In this document: positions 8,308 through 17,095 of the stretch, one piece after another
Position numbering within the stretch: position 1 is the first letter of the stretch
Layout of the letters: each line of letters opens with the position of its first letter
Source: Williamsia muralis NBRC 105860
GTDB taxonomy: Bacteria; Actinomycetota; Actinomycetes; Mycobacteriales; Mycobacteriaceae
Direction: 5' to 3'
DNA length: 64,000 nt
Assembly (NCBI RefSeq): GCF_001598915.1
Contig: NZ_BDAP01000001.1
Span: 1,054,001-1,118,000, forward strand
Translations under genes and position numbers: made by a program
The notes under the pieces: model-generated
The model's input: only the letters and a program-made list of their open reading frames with translations
What the model was told of the DNA's origin: nothing
Database searches by the model: none

Positions 8308-9783
8308 CTACCCGATGAGCGCTTCGATGGGTTCCTTGGCGAAGTACAGGGCGAACAGCGCGGCCACCAGCCAGAGCAAGGGGTGGATCGACCGGATCTT
8401 GCCCCGTGCGGACGCGAGCACCACCCAGGTGATGAAACCGACGCCGATGCCGTTGGCGATCGAGTAGGTGAAGGGCATCACCACGATGGTGAGGAAGCAG
8501 GGCAGCGCGTAGTCGAACCGGGTGAGGTCGACGGTACGGATCTGCGCGATCATCAACGCGCCCACCACCACCAGGGCGGGTGCGGCGGCCTCGAGCGGCA
8601 CCACCGAGTACAGCGGCGTGAAGAACATGGCGACCAGGAACAGGACCCCGGTCACGACGTTCGCCAAACCGGTCCTGGCGCCTTCGGCGATGCCCGACGC
8701 CGATTCGACGAACACGGTGTTCGACGATGCCGACCCGGCGCCACCGGCGATGGCCCCGGCGCCCTCGACCACAAGGGCCTTGCCGATGTTCGGCAGATTG
8801 CCGTCTTTGTCCGCGAGCTCGGCCTCTTTGCCGAGGCCGGTCATCGTGCCCATGGCGTCGAAGAAGTTGGAGAGCACCAGTGCGAACACGAGAACCGACG
8901 CCGAGAGCACGCCGATGCGGGTGAACGCCCCGAAGAGGTCGACGTCGCCCACGAGGTCGAGGTCGGGCATTCCTCCGACGGATGACGGCCAGTCGGGCAC
9001 GTTGAGATTCCAGCCCTTGGTGTCGGTGACCGAGGGCCCCAGGTCGGTGAAGGTCTGCACGATCATGGCGACCGCAGTGGTGATCACGATGCCTATGAGC
9101 AGACCGCCCCGCACCTTGCGCACCACCAGGACACCCATGAGCAGCACGCCGAAGACGAAGATCAGGGTCGGCCAGGTGGCCACGGAGTTGTCGATACCCA
9201 GGCTCACCGGCACGGTTGTGCCCGCCGCGTCGGGGATGCGTTTGACGAAGCCGGCATCCACCAGGCCGATGAAGGCGATAAAACATCCGATGCCGGCCGC
9301 GATCGCGGCCTTCAGTTCTGCAGGGACGGCCCGGAACACCGCGGTCCGGAATCCGGTGACGGCCAGCGCCACGATGATGATGCCGTCGATGACGACAAGC
9401 CCCATCGCCTCGGCCCAGGTGACCTGCGGCGCGATCGACACCGCGAGCAGGCTGTTGATTCCCAGGCCGGCTGCGATCGCGAACGGATAGTTCGCGACCA
9501 GTCCGAAGATGATGGACATGATGCCGGCGACCAGAGCGGTGACGGCCGCAACCTGTGCAAGGGGGAGAACGTCTCCGAGGACGTCGGTGTTCTTGGAGTT
9601 GCCCGGTACCCCGCCGATGATGATCGGGTTGAGGACCACGATGTAGGCCATCGTGAAGAAGGTGACGAGACCGCCGCGAATCTCCCGCGAGAGTGTCGAG
9701 TTGCGCTCGGTGATCTTGAAGAAGCGGTCGAGTGCAGGGAGGCGATGTTCCGAGGTGCCGGTTTTCTCCTGGTCCAACGACAT
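8308..9783 (-). CDS. NCS2-family purine permease (AzgA/PbuG type)
   Basis: 491 residues. The N-terminal pattern STLSREIRGGLVTFFTMAYIVVLNP and the later segments FFDAMGTMTGLGKEAEL and SASSNTVFVESASGIAEGARTGL are hallmarks of the AzgA subgroup, which imports hypoxanthine, guanine or adenine by proton symport. About 14 membrane segments are visible, including the two half-helices that hold the substrate site. No purine enzyme gene adjoins it. Confidence 0.92.
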   Translation of the reverse strand: MSLDQEKTGTSEHRLPALDRFFKITERNSTLSREIRGGLVTFFTMAYIVVLNPIIIGGVPGNSKNTDVLGDVLPLAQVAAVTALVAGIMSIIFGLVANYPFAIAAGLGINSLLAVSIAPQVTWAEAMGLVVIDGIIIVALAVTGFRTAVFRAVPAELKAAIAAGIGCFIAFIGLVDAGFVKRIPDAAGTTVPVSLGIDNSVATWPTLIFVFGVLLMGVLVVRKVRGGLLIGIVITTAVAMIVQTFTDLGPSVTDTKGWNLNVPDWPSSVGGMPDLDLVGDVDLFGAFTRIGVLSASVLVFALVLSNFFDAMGTMTGLGKEAELADKDGNLPNIGKALVVEGAGAIAGGAGSASSNTVFVESASGIAEGARTGLANVVTGVLFLVAMFFTPLYSVVPLEAAAPALVVVGALMIAQIRTVDLTRFDYALPCFLTIVVMPFTYSIANGIGVGFITWVVLASARGKIRSIHPLLWLVAALFALYFAKEPIEALIG

Positions 9784-9827
9784 GTTCTTCGGCCCCTTCG
9801 CGACTCGACCAGATTGCCGTGCTCACC

Positions 9828-10511
9828 TCACCCTTCGGCGGCACGCCCCTTGCGGCTGTAACGATAGGCGAGCTTACGGGTACCTGATAGCCAGTTGGGT
9901 TCGGGATCAACGTCTCTGGTGGTGTTCACCGTGGGATCGAAACCGATGTTCGGGTAGTCGGCCTCATCGGCAGGTTCGGAGAGCGTCAACCGGGCGAGCG
10001 GCTTGAAAGGCCCCGTGCCGTGGGCCTGCTCGATGTCGAAGACCAGGCCGGCACCGTTGATCTGTTTGTGGAAGTTCTCCAGGGAGACGCTGGCCTGCGG
10101 TGTCTCCGGCGCAACCCGTGCCCGGAGCCACCAGCTCCCACCGTCGTGATGCAGCGGCTGCAGGGAGGAGAGGACGGCGCTTCCGAGGGCGCGAGCGGGG
10201 AAGGGGATGGTCCTGGCGATCGGATTGGTGCCGGCCGCGCTGGCGAGCAGCACGTCCCACGGCGCATGGTCGCCTGGATGCGGCGGCATCCGGATGGCAA
10301 GGCCCAGCACATCGGGAACCGTTCCGGGCATCCCGACACCTTTGGACACCCGGGCCACCACGTCGGAATCGGCGATCGGCAACCCGACACCGTCGGCGGC
10401 CATCCTGGTGAGGGTGCCTTTTGCGAGCACGCCGTCGGGATGGAAAAGGCGAGCGCCCCGGAGAGCGGCGCCTGCCTGAATGGGAAGGCCGGCTATGTCG
10501 GAAACCTTCAT
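9828..10511 (-). CDS. Catalase-fold-like protein lacking haem site
   Basis: 227 residues. AAGGAGCG lies directly before the ATG. The N-terminal half (RLFHPDGVLAKGTLTRM, then VSKGVGMPGTVPDVLGLAIRM and WDVLLASAAGTNPIARTIP) follows the layout of the catalase beta-barrel core (HPkGvgakGtf...RfS...RG.A.K). However, the catalytic His-Asn pair and the proximal-Tyr haem motif of true catalases are not seen, and the protein is less than half the usual length. It resembles short actinobacterial catalase-superfamily proteins often mislabelled as phosphodiesterases. Function unknown. Divergent from the methyltransferase gene, with a 250-bp gap between them. Confidence 0.6.
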   Translation of the reverse strand: MKVSDIAGLPIQAGAALRGARLFHPDGVLAKGTLTRMAADGVGLPIADSDVVARVSKGVGMPGTVPDVLGLAIRMPPHPGDHAPWDVLLASAAGTNPIARTIPFPARALGSAVLSSLQPLHHDGGSWWLRARVAPETPQASVSLENFHKQINGAGLVFDIEQAHGTGPFKPLARLTLSEPADEADYPNIGFDPTVNTTRDVDPEPNWLSGTRKLAYRYSRKGRAAEG

Positions 10512-10761
10512 CGCGCTCCTTCATCACTTGGGGGAGGTGGCGCTGTCCCAGGGCAGTTACCCGACGGCCGATGTGGGCAAACGCCCGGATGACTCGGTGG
10601 CTGCCGGTCACCCCGGAACGGGAATGTCGAGCCGTTCGGGGCAATATGCTCGGACGGCAAAGCGCACGGTGTGTTTACCGCCCACAGGTAGGGGGCATAA
10701 GAGACCCATGGCGGCCACGGCGATCAGCGTCGGCGGCCTCGAGACCGCAAAGGCCCACAAC

Positions 10762-11508
10762 ATGACAATGCTGCCAGTTCGGGGTGTCCCGATGCTTGCC
10801 AACTACGTGTCGGACCCTGTCGACGAGGCCGTGGCGGCCTTGGAGGCCATCGAGGTGCCGAACGGCGTGTACAAGCCGCAGGAGGACTCGCGACTGCTGC
10901 TCGCGGCCATGGCCGGTCTCGGAATGGTGCAGGGGCGACGGGTGCTCGATCTGTGCACGGGAAGTGGTGTGCTCGCCGTCGCGGCCGCACGGATCGGTGC
11001 CGCCGAAGTCGTCGCGTACGACATCTCGCCCAAGGCAGTGCAGTGCACTCTCGACAACGCGGAGGCACAGGGACTTGTCGTGGACGCACGGCTCGGTTCG
11101 CTGGAGGAGGCGCTCGAAGCCGGCCCGTTCGACCTCGTGGTCTCGAACCCGCCCTACGTACCCGCAGACCGTCTCTCGACAGCGACTGTGGGACTGACAC
11201 ATTCATGGCACGGTGGCCGCGATGGCCGCACGTTGCTCGACCCGCTGTGCGTCGCGGCCCCGGACTTGCTTGCCGACGACGGCACGATCATGATCGTCCA
11301 GTCGGAGTTCGCCGACACCGAGAGTTCGCTGGTCGAACTGCGTGCAGGTGGCCTCAACGCCGACGTCGTTGCCCGCGAACGCATTCCGTTCGGGCCGGTC
11401 CTGATGCAGAATGCGCGCTGGCTCGAGTCCCTGGGCATGCTCGAACCCGGTTGCCGCGAAGAAGAACTCGTGGTCGTCCGGGCGCACAAGGCCGCCGGTG
11501 GGCGATGA
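10762..11508 (+). CDS. HemK/PrmC-like N5-glutamine or small-molecule methyltransferase
   Basis: About 248 residues. SAM-binding motif VLDLCTGSGVLAVAAA, and the catalytic NPPY motif (SNPPYVPAD) that defines N-methyltransferases acting on amide or amino groups, as in PrmC and Mtq2. The family usually begins shortly before GVYKPQEDSRLLL, so I prefer the ATG at 10762 (AAAGG 9 nt upstream). In-frame ATGs at 10708 and 10792 are alternatives. The CDGSH gene overlaps the stop codon by 4 nt, so the two are coupled. A role alongside the CDGSH protein and the facing di-iron oxidase is inference from position. Confidence 0.85.
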   Translation: MTMLPVRGVPMLANYVSDPVDEAVAALEAIEVPNGVYKPQEDSRLLLAAMAGLGMVQGRRVLDLCTGSGVLAVAAARIGAAEVVAYDISPKAVQCTLDNAEAQGLVVDARLGSLEEALEAGPFDLVVSNPPYVPADRLSTATVGLTHSWHGGRDGRTLLDPLCVAAPDLLADDGTIMIVQSEFADTESSLVELRAGGLNADVVARERIPFGPVLMQNARWLESLGMLEPGCREEELVVVRAHKAAGGR

Positions 11509-11756
11509 CAGTTCCTGACAAGGGAACCGTTCCTGACAGGGGAAGAGGCGGCGATCGCCGGGTGATCCGGGTGGTGCAGGGTGGCCCCATCATGGTTCAA
11601 GGACCGGTGAGTATCGAGATGCCCGACGGCAGCACCGTCAATTCTGATCGGTTCATGGTCGCTCTGTGCGCGTGTAAGCGCAGCAAGACATACCCGCTCT
11701 GCGACACCAGTCATCGCGGCCGCAAGAAGATCGTGCGTCGCGAAGACCGGATCTGA
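11505..11756 (+). CDS. CDGSH-type iron-sulfur protein
   Basis: 83 residues. The C-terminal motif CACKRSKTYPLCDTSH gives three Cys and one His (C55, C57, C66, H70) in the spacing of the CDGSH/mitoNEET family, which binds a redox-active, transferable [2Fe-2S] cluster. The start ATG overlaps the methyltransferase stop (ATGA). The gene ends exactly where the convergent haem-oxygenase-like oxidase gene ends (11756/11757). Related actinobacteria often show this neighbour pair, so electron or cluster delivery to that oxidase is plausible. Confidence 0.9.
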   Translation: MTVPDKGTVPDRGRGGDRRVIRVVQGGPIMVQGPVSIEMPDGSTVNSDRFMVALCACKRSKTYPLCDTSHRGRKKIVRREDRI

Positions 11757-12785
11757 TCAGCTGATCGGTTCGAGCAGCGAGCACTTTCCTTCGGTCCAGC
11801 TCTTCATCAGTAGCGCTGCGAGTTTCTCCTCGAGGAAGTCGAATGCGCGAATCCCGAAGACCACGTCGGATTCGAGTTCGGGCTCCCGTGCCAGCAGGTC
11901 ACCGACCACCTCGTGGCGCAGCACCTGCTCGTGAACGGCGTCGGCCTCCACGTGTTCGCGGTAGAACCGAATGCACTCGTCTGGCGCGTCGAGACGCTCG
12001 AGAGCCTGCGCCAGCCGGCGTGAACCAGGCGAGGACGTGATCTCGGTGGCCGCGAAATGCCCGACCACCGCGCCCCGCAACGATCGGTGTAGCCCGAGCA
12101 TCGACATCAGGTTGACCAGCGCCAGGGACTCGCCGGGGACGATCTCCAGGTAAGCGAGGTAGTCGGAGTCGAGGCCGGCGGCATCGAGTAGGTCGGCGTA
12201 CAGCTGCTGGTGGACGTTCTCGCCGCGACCGCCACCGAACTCGTCGAATTCGACGGCGACAAACGACGCTTTGGCCTGGCCCGTGAGGCGGGGGATCGCC
12301 CACGCATGGGGATCGGCTTCTTTCAGGTGGTACACCGAGCGGTGCACGAAGTACTCCTGCAGCTGATGCCACGTCCCGACGTCGCACAAGTAGTACGAAG
12401 GTCCGCTGCCGTCCGGGGTCTCGATAGAGAGCGCCTCGATCTCTGCGGTGGCGTTGTCGCCCGGCTCCACGTCGGCGCGCAATGCATTCATGAACTTCTT
12501 CTCCAGGCGGCCGCGCAGCCGGAGGAGTTCGGGGTTCCATTCCCAGGCGTCGTCGACTCCGATGAACCCGCGGTAATGCAGTTCGTAGCAGACGTACAGT
12601 GCCAGCTGGAGATCACGACCGTACGGTTCGGTGTCATAGGCGGAGTCGTCGAGTGAGAGCAGCGACGTGGATGTCTCGGGATCGCGGGACAACGCCGAGA
12701 CGACCGCCGCCGAGAGAGGACCGGCAGGCTTCGGCAGGTCCCGGATGATCGAACTGGACGATGAAGTCTTCAGCGGTGCGGTCAC
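11757..12785 (-). CDS. Iron-containing redox enzyme, haem-oxygenase-like di-iron oxidase
   Basis: 342 residues from a GTG start. The central and C-terminal parts are helical and hold candidate metal ligands in the pattern of haem-oxygenase-like di-iron oxidases: E and H in YELHYRGF, E/H in YFVHRSVYHLKEADPH, E in EFDEFGGGRGENVH, H in GHFAATEI and E/H in FYREHVEADAVHEQVL. Members of this superfamily (UndA, BesC, SznF, CADD) do O2-dependent C-C cleavage or N-hydroxylation. Substrate unknown. It converges on the CDGSH gene with no gap, which suggests a functional pair. It lies 76 nt downstream of the Nudix gene on the same strand. Confidence 0.82.
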   Translation of the reverse strand: MTAPLKTSSSSSIIRDLPKPAGPLSAAVVSALSRDPETSTSLLSLDDSAYDTEPYGRDLQLALYVCYELHYRGFIGVDDAWEWNPELLRLRGRLEKKFMNALRADVEPGDNATAEIEALSIETPDGSGPSYYLCDVGTWHQLQEYFVHRSVYHLKEADPHAWAIPRLTGQAKASFVAVEFDEFGGGRGENVHQQLYADLLDAAGLDSDYLAYLEIVPGESLALVNLMSMLGLHRSLRGAVVGHFAATEITSSPGSRRLAQALERLDAPDECIRFYREHVEADAVHEQVLRHEVVGDLLAREPELESDVVFGIRAFDFLEEKLAALLMKSWTEGKCSLLEPIS

Positions 12786-12861
12786 GATGTTCGCCTACCC
12801 TTTCGGTGCTGTGCGGAAACCTCATGGTGACGAGGGGTACAGCCGGTTCTGGGCACCCGGA

Positions 12862-13509
12862 TCAACGCCATGCGAACACCGGCTGCTCGAACCCGTCGAC
12901 CCGGGTGTGGCGTCCTGCCAACACGACTTCGGCGAACTGGTAGATCACTGCGGCCGTGGGTGCGTGCACCAGCGATCCCACCAGCGGGAGCTGGATGACC
13001 GGCTTGTCCGACTCCGGGATGCTGATGAACCGCGGCGTCACCATCAGGTCGGACATCGGGATGAAGAACAGTTGGGCCACTTCGCCGGGGTTCGGATTGG
13101 TCTCGCGGTCGGGGCCTGCCCAGCACACGATCGGGGTCATCACGTACCCCGATCGGGTGGCGTAGTCGTCCAGGCGGCCCAGTACCTGCGTCTGATCGAC
13201 GTGGACGCCGAGCTCTTCGTGCATTTCGCGTAACGCTGCATCGGCGTGGGTTTCGCCGGCCTCGAGACGTCCGCCGGGGAGCGCGAACTGGCTGGGGTGT
13301 TCGCGCATCCGCGAAGGACGTTTGGTCAGCCAGATGCCGTACTCGCCGTCGCGACTGGTCACCGCGATCGCCACAGCGGCGGCCCGGACGCCTTCGGTGA
13401 GGTCGGCGGTGGCGTGGTCGAAACCGTCGAGACGGTCGACGATGGTCTGGCGGACCGCGTCCGGGCTCAATCCGAGGTCGCCGTCGCCCCTCGTGTTGTT
13501 CACGCTCAT
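12862..13509 (-). CDS. Nudix hydrolase, CoA-pyrophosphatase type
   Basis: 215 residues. The Nudix box is complete: GGRLEAGETHADAALREMHEELG, matching Gx5Ex7REuxEExGu. The preceding segment TKRPSRMREHPSQFALPGG is typical of the NudL/NUDT7 group, which splits CoA and its derivatives into phosphopantetheine and 3',5'-ADP. Cytosolic. It shares strand with the di-iron oxidase gene and diverges from the SDR gene at 13600. Confidence 0.88.
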   Translation of the reverse strand: MSVNNTRGDGDLGLSPDAVRQTIVDRLDGFDHATADLTEGVRAAAVAIAVTSRDGEYGIWLTKRPSRMREHPSQFALPGGRLEAGETHADAALREMHEELGVHVDQTQVLGRLDDYATRSGYVMTPIVCWAGPDRETNPNPGEVAQLFFIPMSDLMVTPRFISIPESDKPVIQLPLVGSLVHAPTAAVIYQFAEVVLAGRHTRVDGFEQPVFAWR

Positions 13510-13599
13510 GGATTCACTGTGCCGTATCGGCCGCCCCGGTGTGTCGGCGCAGGGACCAAACCGAGCCCACCGGTGGTGTTGCGGGATACGGTCGACGCC

Positions 13600-14481
13600 A
13601 TGGCAACACAGTGGCTACCCGACCGGCTCGGTGTCGTGAAGGGCAAACGGGTGGTGGTCACCGGGGCCACGAACGGGGTCGGATTCGCCACCGCCCGAGC
13701 ACTCGCAGGTGCCGGGGCGCGTGTGGTCCTGGCGGTCCGTGATGCCGAACTCGGTGCCCGGCGCGCGGTGGAGATCGGCGGCGACACCGAGGTGGTCCGA
13801 CTCGACCTCGCCGACCTCTCGTCGGTGCGCGATGCCGCGGCGAACCTCGACGGGCCGATCGACGTCCTGATCAACAACGCCGGGATGGTCCCGACGACAC
13901 GCGCTGACACCGGCGACGGATTCGAGACCGCCATCGGCACCAACTTCCTCGGACCGTTCGCCCTGACCAACCTGCTGCTGCCGCAGATTCGTGAACGGAT
14001 CGTCCTGGTGGCCTCAGACGCACACCGATCGGCGACCATCGACCCCGACGACCTGCATCTGCGCAGCGCACGGTGGTCGCCGCCCCGCGCCTACGCCCGG
14101 TCCAAGCTGGCCGTGATGTTGTGGGGCCTCGAACTCGACAAGAGGTTGCGCCACAGTGGTTCTCCCACCACGGCGATGCTCAGTCAGCCTGGTTGGGTGG
14201 CGTCCAACATCTCGAACAAGCCCCGGCTGGGTCCGGTACACAAGGTGGTGAAGGCCGCAGCGACCCTCGTCGCCAACGACATCGATGCCGGCGCAGCGTC
14301 CACGCTCTACTGCCTGACCGAACCGATTCCACCAGGCAGCTACGTGGGGATGGACGGGCTCTGGGCGCTGAAAGGGTCGCCGGTGCTGTCCGGTCGATCG
14401 TCCACCGCCTGCGACTACGACCTGGCCGGCGATTTGTGGCGTGCCGCCGAACGTGAGACCGGGACGAAATACCCGCTCTGA
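13600..14481 (+). CDS. Short-chain dehydrogenase/reductase
   Basis: 293 residues. Cofactor motif TGATNGVGFATA (TGxxxGxG), NNAG motif LINNAGMVP, and catalytic Tyr-Lys in AYARSKLAV, with Ser in LVASDAH. This is the retinol-dehydrogenase/oxidoreductase-like subgroup common in mycobacteria. The C-terminal part has a GSYVGMDGLWALKG motif typical of that group. NADP(H) preference is likely but not shown. Stands alone, followed 49 nt later by an SRPBCC gene. Confidence 0.9.
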   Translation: MATQWLPDRLGVVKGKRVVVTGATNGVGFATARALAGAGARVVLAVRDAELGARRAVEIGGDTEVVRLDLADLSSVRDAAANLDGPIDVLINNAGMVPTTRADTGDGFETAIGTNFLGPFALTNLLLPQIRERIVLVASDAHRSATIDPDDLHLRSARWSPPRAYARSKLAVMLWGLELDKRLRHSGSPTTAMLSQPGWVASNISNKPRLGPVHKVVKAAATLVANDIDAGAASTLYCLTEPIPPGSYVGMDGLWALKGSPVLSGRSSTACDYDLAGDLWRAAERETGTKYPL

Positions 14482-14530
14482 GAATGCGTTCGACGCGCAT
14501 CGACCAGTGGTCGCGGCGTACGTTGGCGCC

Positions 14531-14998
14531 ATGGCAGATACAACTGTGACAACAATTGACTCCGGCCCCCGCAAGATCGCCCGGCAGGTGGTGGTGAAGG
14601 CACCCGTATCCGAGGTCTTCGCGCTGGTCGCCAACCCTCACCGGCACCCCGAACTCGACGGATCGGGCACAGTCCGCGACACCCCGGTCAAAGGACCCGA
14701 CCGGCTGAGCCGGGGCGCGAAGTTCAGCGTCGGCATGAAGCAGTACGGACTCCCGTACAAGATCACCTCGACCGTGACCGGCTTCGAGGACGACAAGCTG
14801 GTGGAGTGGCAGCATCCGCTGGGTCACAAGTGGCGGTGGGAGTTCTCGTCGCTCGGCCCCGACACCACGCAGGTCACCGAGACGTTCGACTACAGCAGTG
14901 CGAAGTCGCCCAAGATGCTCGAGGTCTTCGGTTTCGAGAAGAAGAACGGCTCCGGCATCACCGGCACACTCGAAGCTCTCGCTGCCCGTTTCGCCTGA
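14531..14998 (+). CDS. SRPBCC (START-like) family protein
   Basis: 155 residues. The pattern ARQVVVKAPVSEVFALVANPHRHPELDGSG followed by alternating strands and a C-terminal helix is that of polyketide-cyclase/START-type ligand-binding proteins. These bind lipids or other hydrophobic molecules in a helix-grip pocket. No catalytic signature is visible. ATG at 14531 is the first Met and gives the expected family start. Confidence 0.85.
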   Translation: MADTTVTTIDSGPRKIARQVVVKAPVSEVFALVANPHRHPELDGSGTVRDTPVKGPDRLSRGAKFSVGMKQYGLPYKITSTVTGFEDDKLVEWQHPLGHKWRWEFSSLGPDTTQVTETFDYSSAKSPKMLEVFGFEKKNGSGITGTLEALAARFA

Positions 14999-15015
14999 CG
15001 GCACAGCAACTGACG

Positions 15016-15186
15016 TCACCGGTTCGGGGCGGTGCCCTCGGCTTCCTCGTACCGCTGGTGCAGGCGGGCCCGGATGTCGTCGGCCGTATAGGCGTTGCGC
15101 TGGCGGACGTCCCGCCGCACCAGGACTCCGCTTGCGGCGACACCTACGACACCGGCCAAACCGATCCACTTCCAGGCGTTGCGCAC
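15016..15186 (-). CDS. Small membrane-anchored protein (56 aa)
   Basis: Too short to be called by most gene finders. Reading from a GTG at 15186 it gives RNAWKWIGLAGVVGVAASGV, a single membrane helix, and then a basic stretch LVRRDVRQRNAYTADDIRARL and an amphipathic tail ending TAPNR. The hydrophobic-then-basic layout and the (ADDIR)ARLHQRYEEA helix are typical of a small conserved mycobacterial membrane protein. It fills the gap between the SRPBCC gene and the NlpC/P60 gene. Function unknown. Confidence 0.65.
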   Translation of the reverse strand: MRNAWKWIGLAGVVGVAASGVLVRRDVRQRNAYTADDIRARLHQRYEEAEGTAPNR

Positions 15187-15248
15187 CGGTAGAGCGTACC
15201 GGCGCCGTGATGCTGCGGGGGTCGACGTGGCGCGTTTAGGCTCTGCGT

Positions 15249-15974
15249 GTGCATTCCCAGCGGCCTGCGGCCATCTCGCTCGACGAGGCGCTCGACTCCA
15301 CCCGGACCGGAGATGTGTGGCTGTTCCGGGGGCGGTCGGGTCCCGACCGCGCCATCCAGACCCTCACCAACAGTCCGGTGAACCATGTGGCGATGGCGGT
15401 CGCGCTCGACGACCTGCCGCCGTTGATGTGGCACGCCGAGTTGGGCAACAAACTCACCGACATGTGGACCGGCACCAACCATCGAGGCGTGCAACTTAAC
15501 GACGCCCGTGAGGCCGCCGAGCAGTGGATGCAGAAGTACGGTCAGCGATGCTGGATCCGGCAGCTGACGCCGTATGCGGCCCGGGAACAAGAAGATCTGC
15601 TGCTCAAGGTGATCGCTCGAATGGACGGCACCGCGTTCCCGACGACTGCCCGGCTTGCCGGCCGATGGTTCAAGGGGCGCGTTCCGACGATGAGTGACGT
15701 CACCCGCGGCGTACCGGTACTCGACGACAAGGTGCGGAGTTCGGCGGACCGACGACGTGCCGCGAGGCGTGGGACAAAACAATCGAAGGTCGGGCTGGAA
15801 TCGGCATACTGCGCCGAGGTGGTCGCGATGACCTACGAGGAAATGGGTTTGCTCGCCACCGAGAAAGAACCGAATTGGTTCGACCCCGGCCGGTTCTGGA
15901 GCGGCGACTCGCTGCCGCTGGCCCCCGGTTATGCACTCGGTGCCGAAATTGCGGTCGTGCCGGCCACGCCGTAG
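15249..15974 (+). CDS. Permuted NlpC/P60 (YiiX-like) cysteine hydrolase
   Basis: 241 residues. The order of catalytic elements is permuted: a His-containing strand comes first (PVNHVAMAV, about residue 40) and the Cys-bearing helix comes last (SAYCAEVVAMTYEEMG, about residue 180). This is the arrangement of YiiX/YaeF-type papain-like enzymes. The N-terminal GDVWLFRGRSG fits the same family. No signal peptide is seen, so it probably acts in the cytosol or on lipid-linked amides rather than on the wall. Confidence 0.8.
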   Translation: MHSQRPAAISLDEALDSTRTGDVWLFRGRSGPDRAIQTLTNSPVNHVAMAVALDDLPPLMWHAELGNKLTDMWTGTNHRGVQLNDAREAAEQWMQKYGQRCWIRQLTPYAAREQEDLLLKVIARMDGTAFPTTARLAGRWFKGRVPTMSDVTRGVPVLDDKVRSSADRRRAARRGTKQSKVGLESAYCAEVVAMTYEEMGLLATEKEPNWFDPGRFWSGDSLPLAPGYALGAEIAVVPATP

Positions 15975-16105
15975 ACCGGGGGTTGCCCATACCTAATCGG
16001 GATAAATCAGGAACAATGGCACGTGCGTCTCGTCGGGGAAAGGGACGCCGCCCGCGAATCGTGTAGCCGAGCGCGGTGGGCGGTACTCATCGACAGGGGT
16101 GGTGC

Positions 16106-17095
16106 ATGCGTTCGTCGCCGACGATTCAGTTGACTGCGATGATCTGCAGTGTGCTGGTGGCATCCACCGGCCTGTTCGCATGTTCGAGCGATTCGCAATG
16201 CACGGTCGACACCACATCTTTCGACAATTCCGCGGACACCTGTCTGCGGTTCGGCGTCGGTACTCCGGGCGGCTTGTCGGCCGGTGAAGAGGTGGCCGCG
16301 GTGGCCGGCCTGGTCGGTGAACAGCCCAGCATCGTGCTGGCTTTCTCCGACTTCACGGCGGCTCCTCCGATCGGTGGTCTCGATGTGGTGCGCGGCGCGG
16401 GCGCCGACCCGATCGTGACCTGGGAACCCTGGAAGTATCTCGGCGGCGACAGCTACGACCGGTCTGCTTTCACGATGGCTTCCATCATCTCGGGAGCCCA
16501 CGACGACTACCTGTATCGATGGGCCGACGAATTGGCGGCCTGGGGCCAGCCGGTCTACCTGCGCTTCGCCCACGAACCGAATGGCACCTGGTATCCGTGG
16601 AGCCCGGCCGGCGGCACCTCTCCGCAAACCTATGTACAGGCGTGGCGGCATGTACGGAACATCTTCGCGACGAAGAACGTGCAGAACGTCCGATGGATAT
16701 GGGCGCCCAATGTTGTTCTCGCCGGCGAACAATTGGCGGACTGGTATCCAGGTGACGATGTGGTCGACGTCATCGGGGTGGATGGATACAACTGGGGCAC
16801 CTCGATCCCCGATGGAAAGTGGACCGCGCCGGAGGACTTGTTCGGGGAATCTCTGGACCAGATCCGAGACGTCGCCGCCGACAAACCCATTCTTGTCACC
16901 GAGGTCGGCAGCGCGGAGCAAGGTGGTTCCAAACCCGACTGGATCAAAGACCTCGTCGCTTATCTGGGAGGAGCAGCAAACGTCTCAGGATTTGTGTGGT
17001 TCGACTACAACAAAGAGGCCGACTGGAGGATCGAGAGTTCTCCCGGATCAGCAGCGGCGATGACCGAAGCACTGCAGAAAGCGTTGAACCGATGA
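16106..17095 (+). CDS. GH26 glycoside hydrolase, lipoprotein (beta-mannanase-like)
   Basis: 329 residues. Signal peptide with lipobox LFAC (Cys26), so it is probably a lipoprotein on the outer face of the membrane. GH26 features: acid/base Glu157 in RFAHEPNGTWYPW, nucleophile Glu266 in PILVTEVGSAE, and IWAPNV and DVIGVDGYNW between them. GH26 enzymes cut beta-1,4-mannan, beta-1,3/1,4-glucan or similar chains. First gene of a five-gene overlapping operon with a PP2C phosphatase, a cellulose-synthase-like GT2, a STAS protein and an anti-sigma kinase. It may trim or release the polymer made by the GT2. Confidence 0.88.
   Translation: MRSSPTIQLTAMICSVLVASTGLFACSSDSQCTVDTTSFDNSADTCLRFGVGTPGGLSAGEEVAAVAGLVGEQPSIVLAFSDFTAAPPIGGLDVVRGAGADPIVTWEPWKYLGGDSYDRSAFTMASIISGAHDDYLYRWADELAAWGQPVYLRFAHEPNGTWYPWSPAGGTSPQTYVQAWRHVRNIFATKNVQNVRWIWAPNVVLAGEQLADWYPGDDVVDVIGVDGYNWGTSIPDGKWTAPEDLFGESLDQIRDVAADKPILVTEVGSAEQGGSKPDWIKDLVAYLGGAANVSGFVWFDYNKEADWRIESSPGSAAAMTEALQKALNR

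Noticed and set aside
8267-9910. 547-codon leftward frame overlapping the purine permease
   Set aside because: Low-complexity Arg/Gly/His sequence in another frame of the same strand. The permease frame has clear family motifs.
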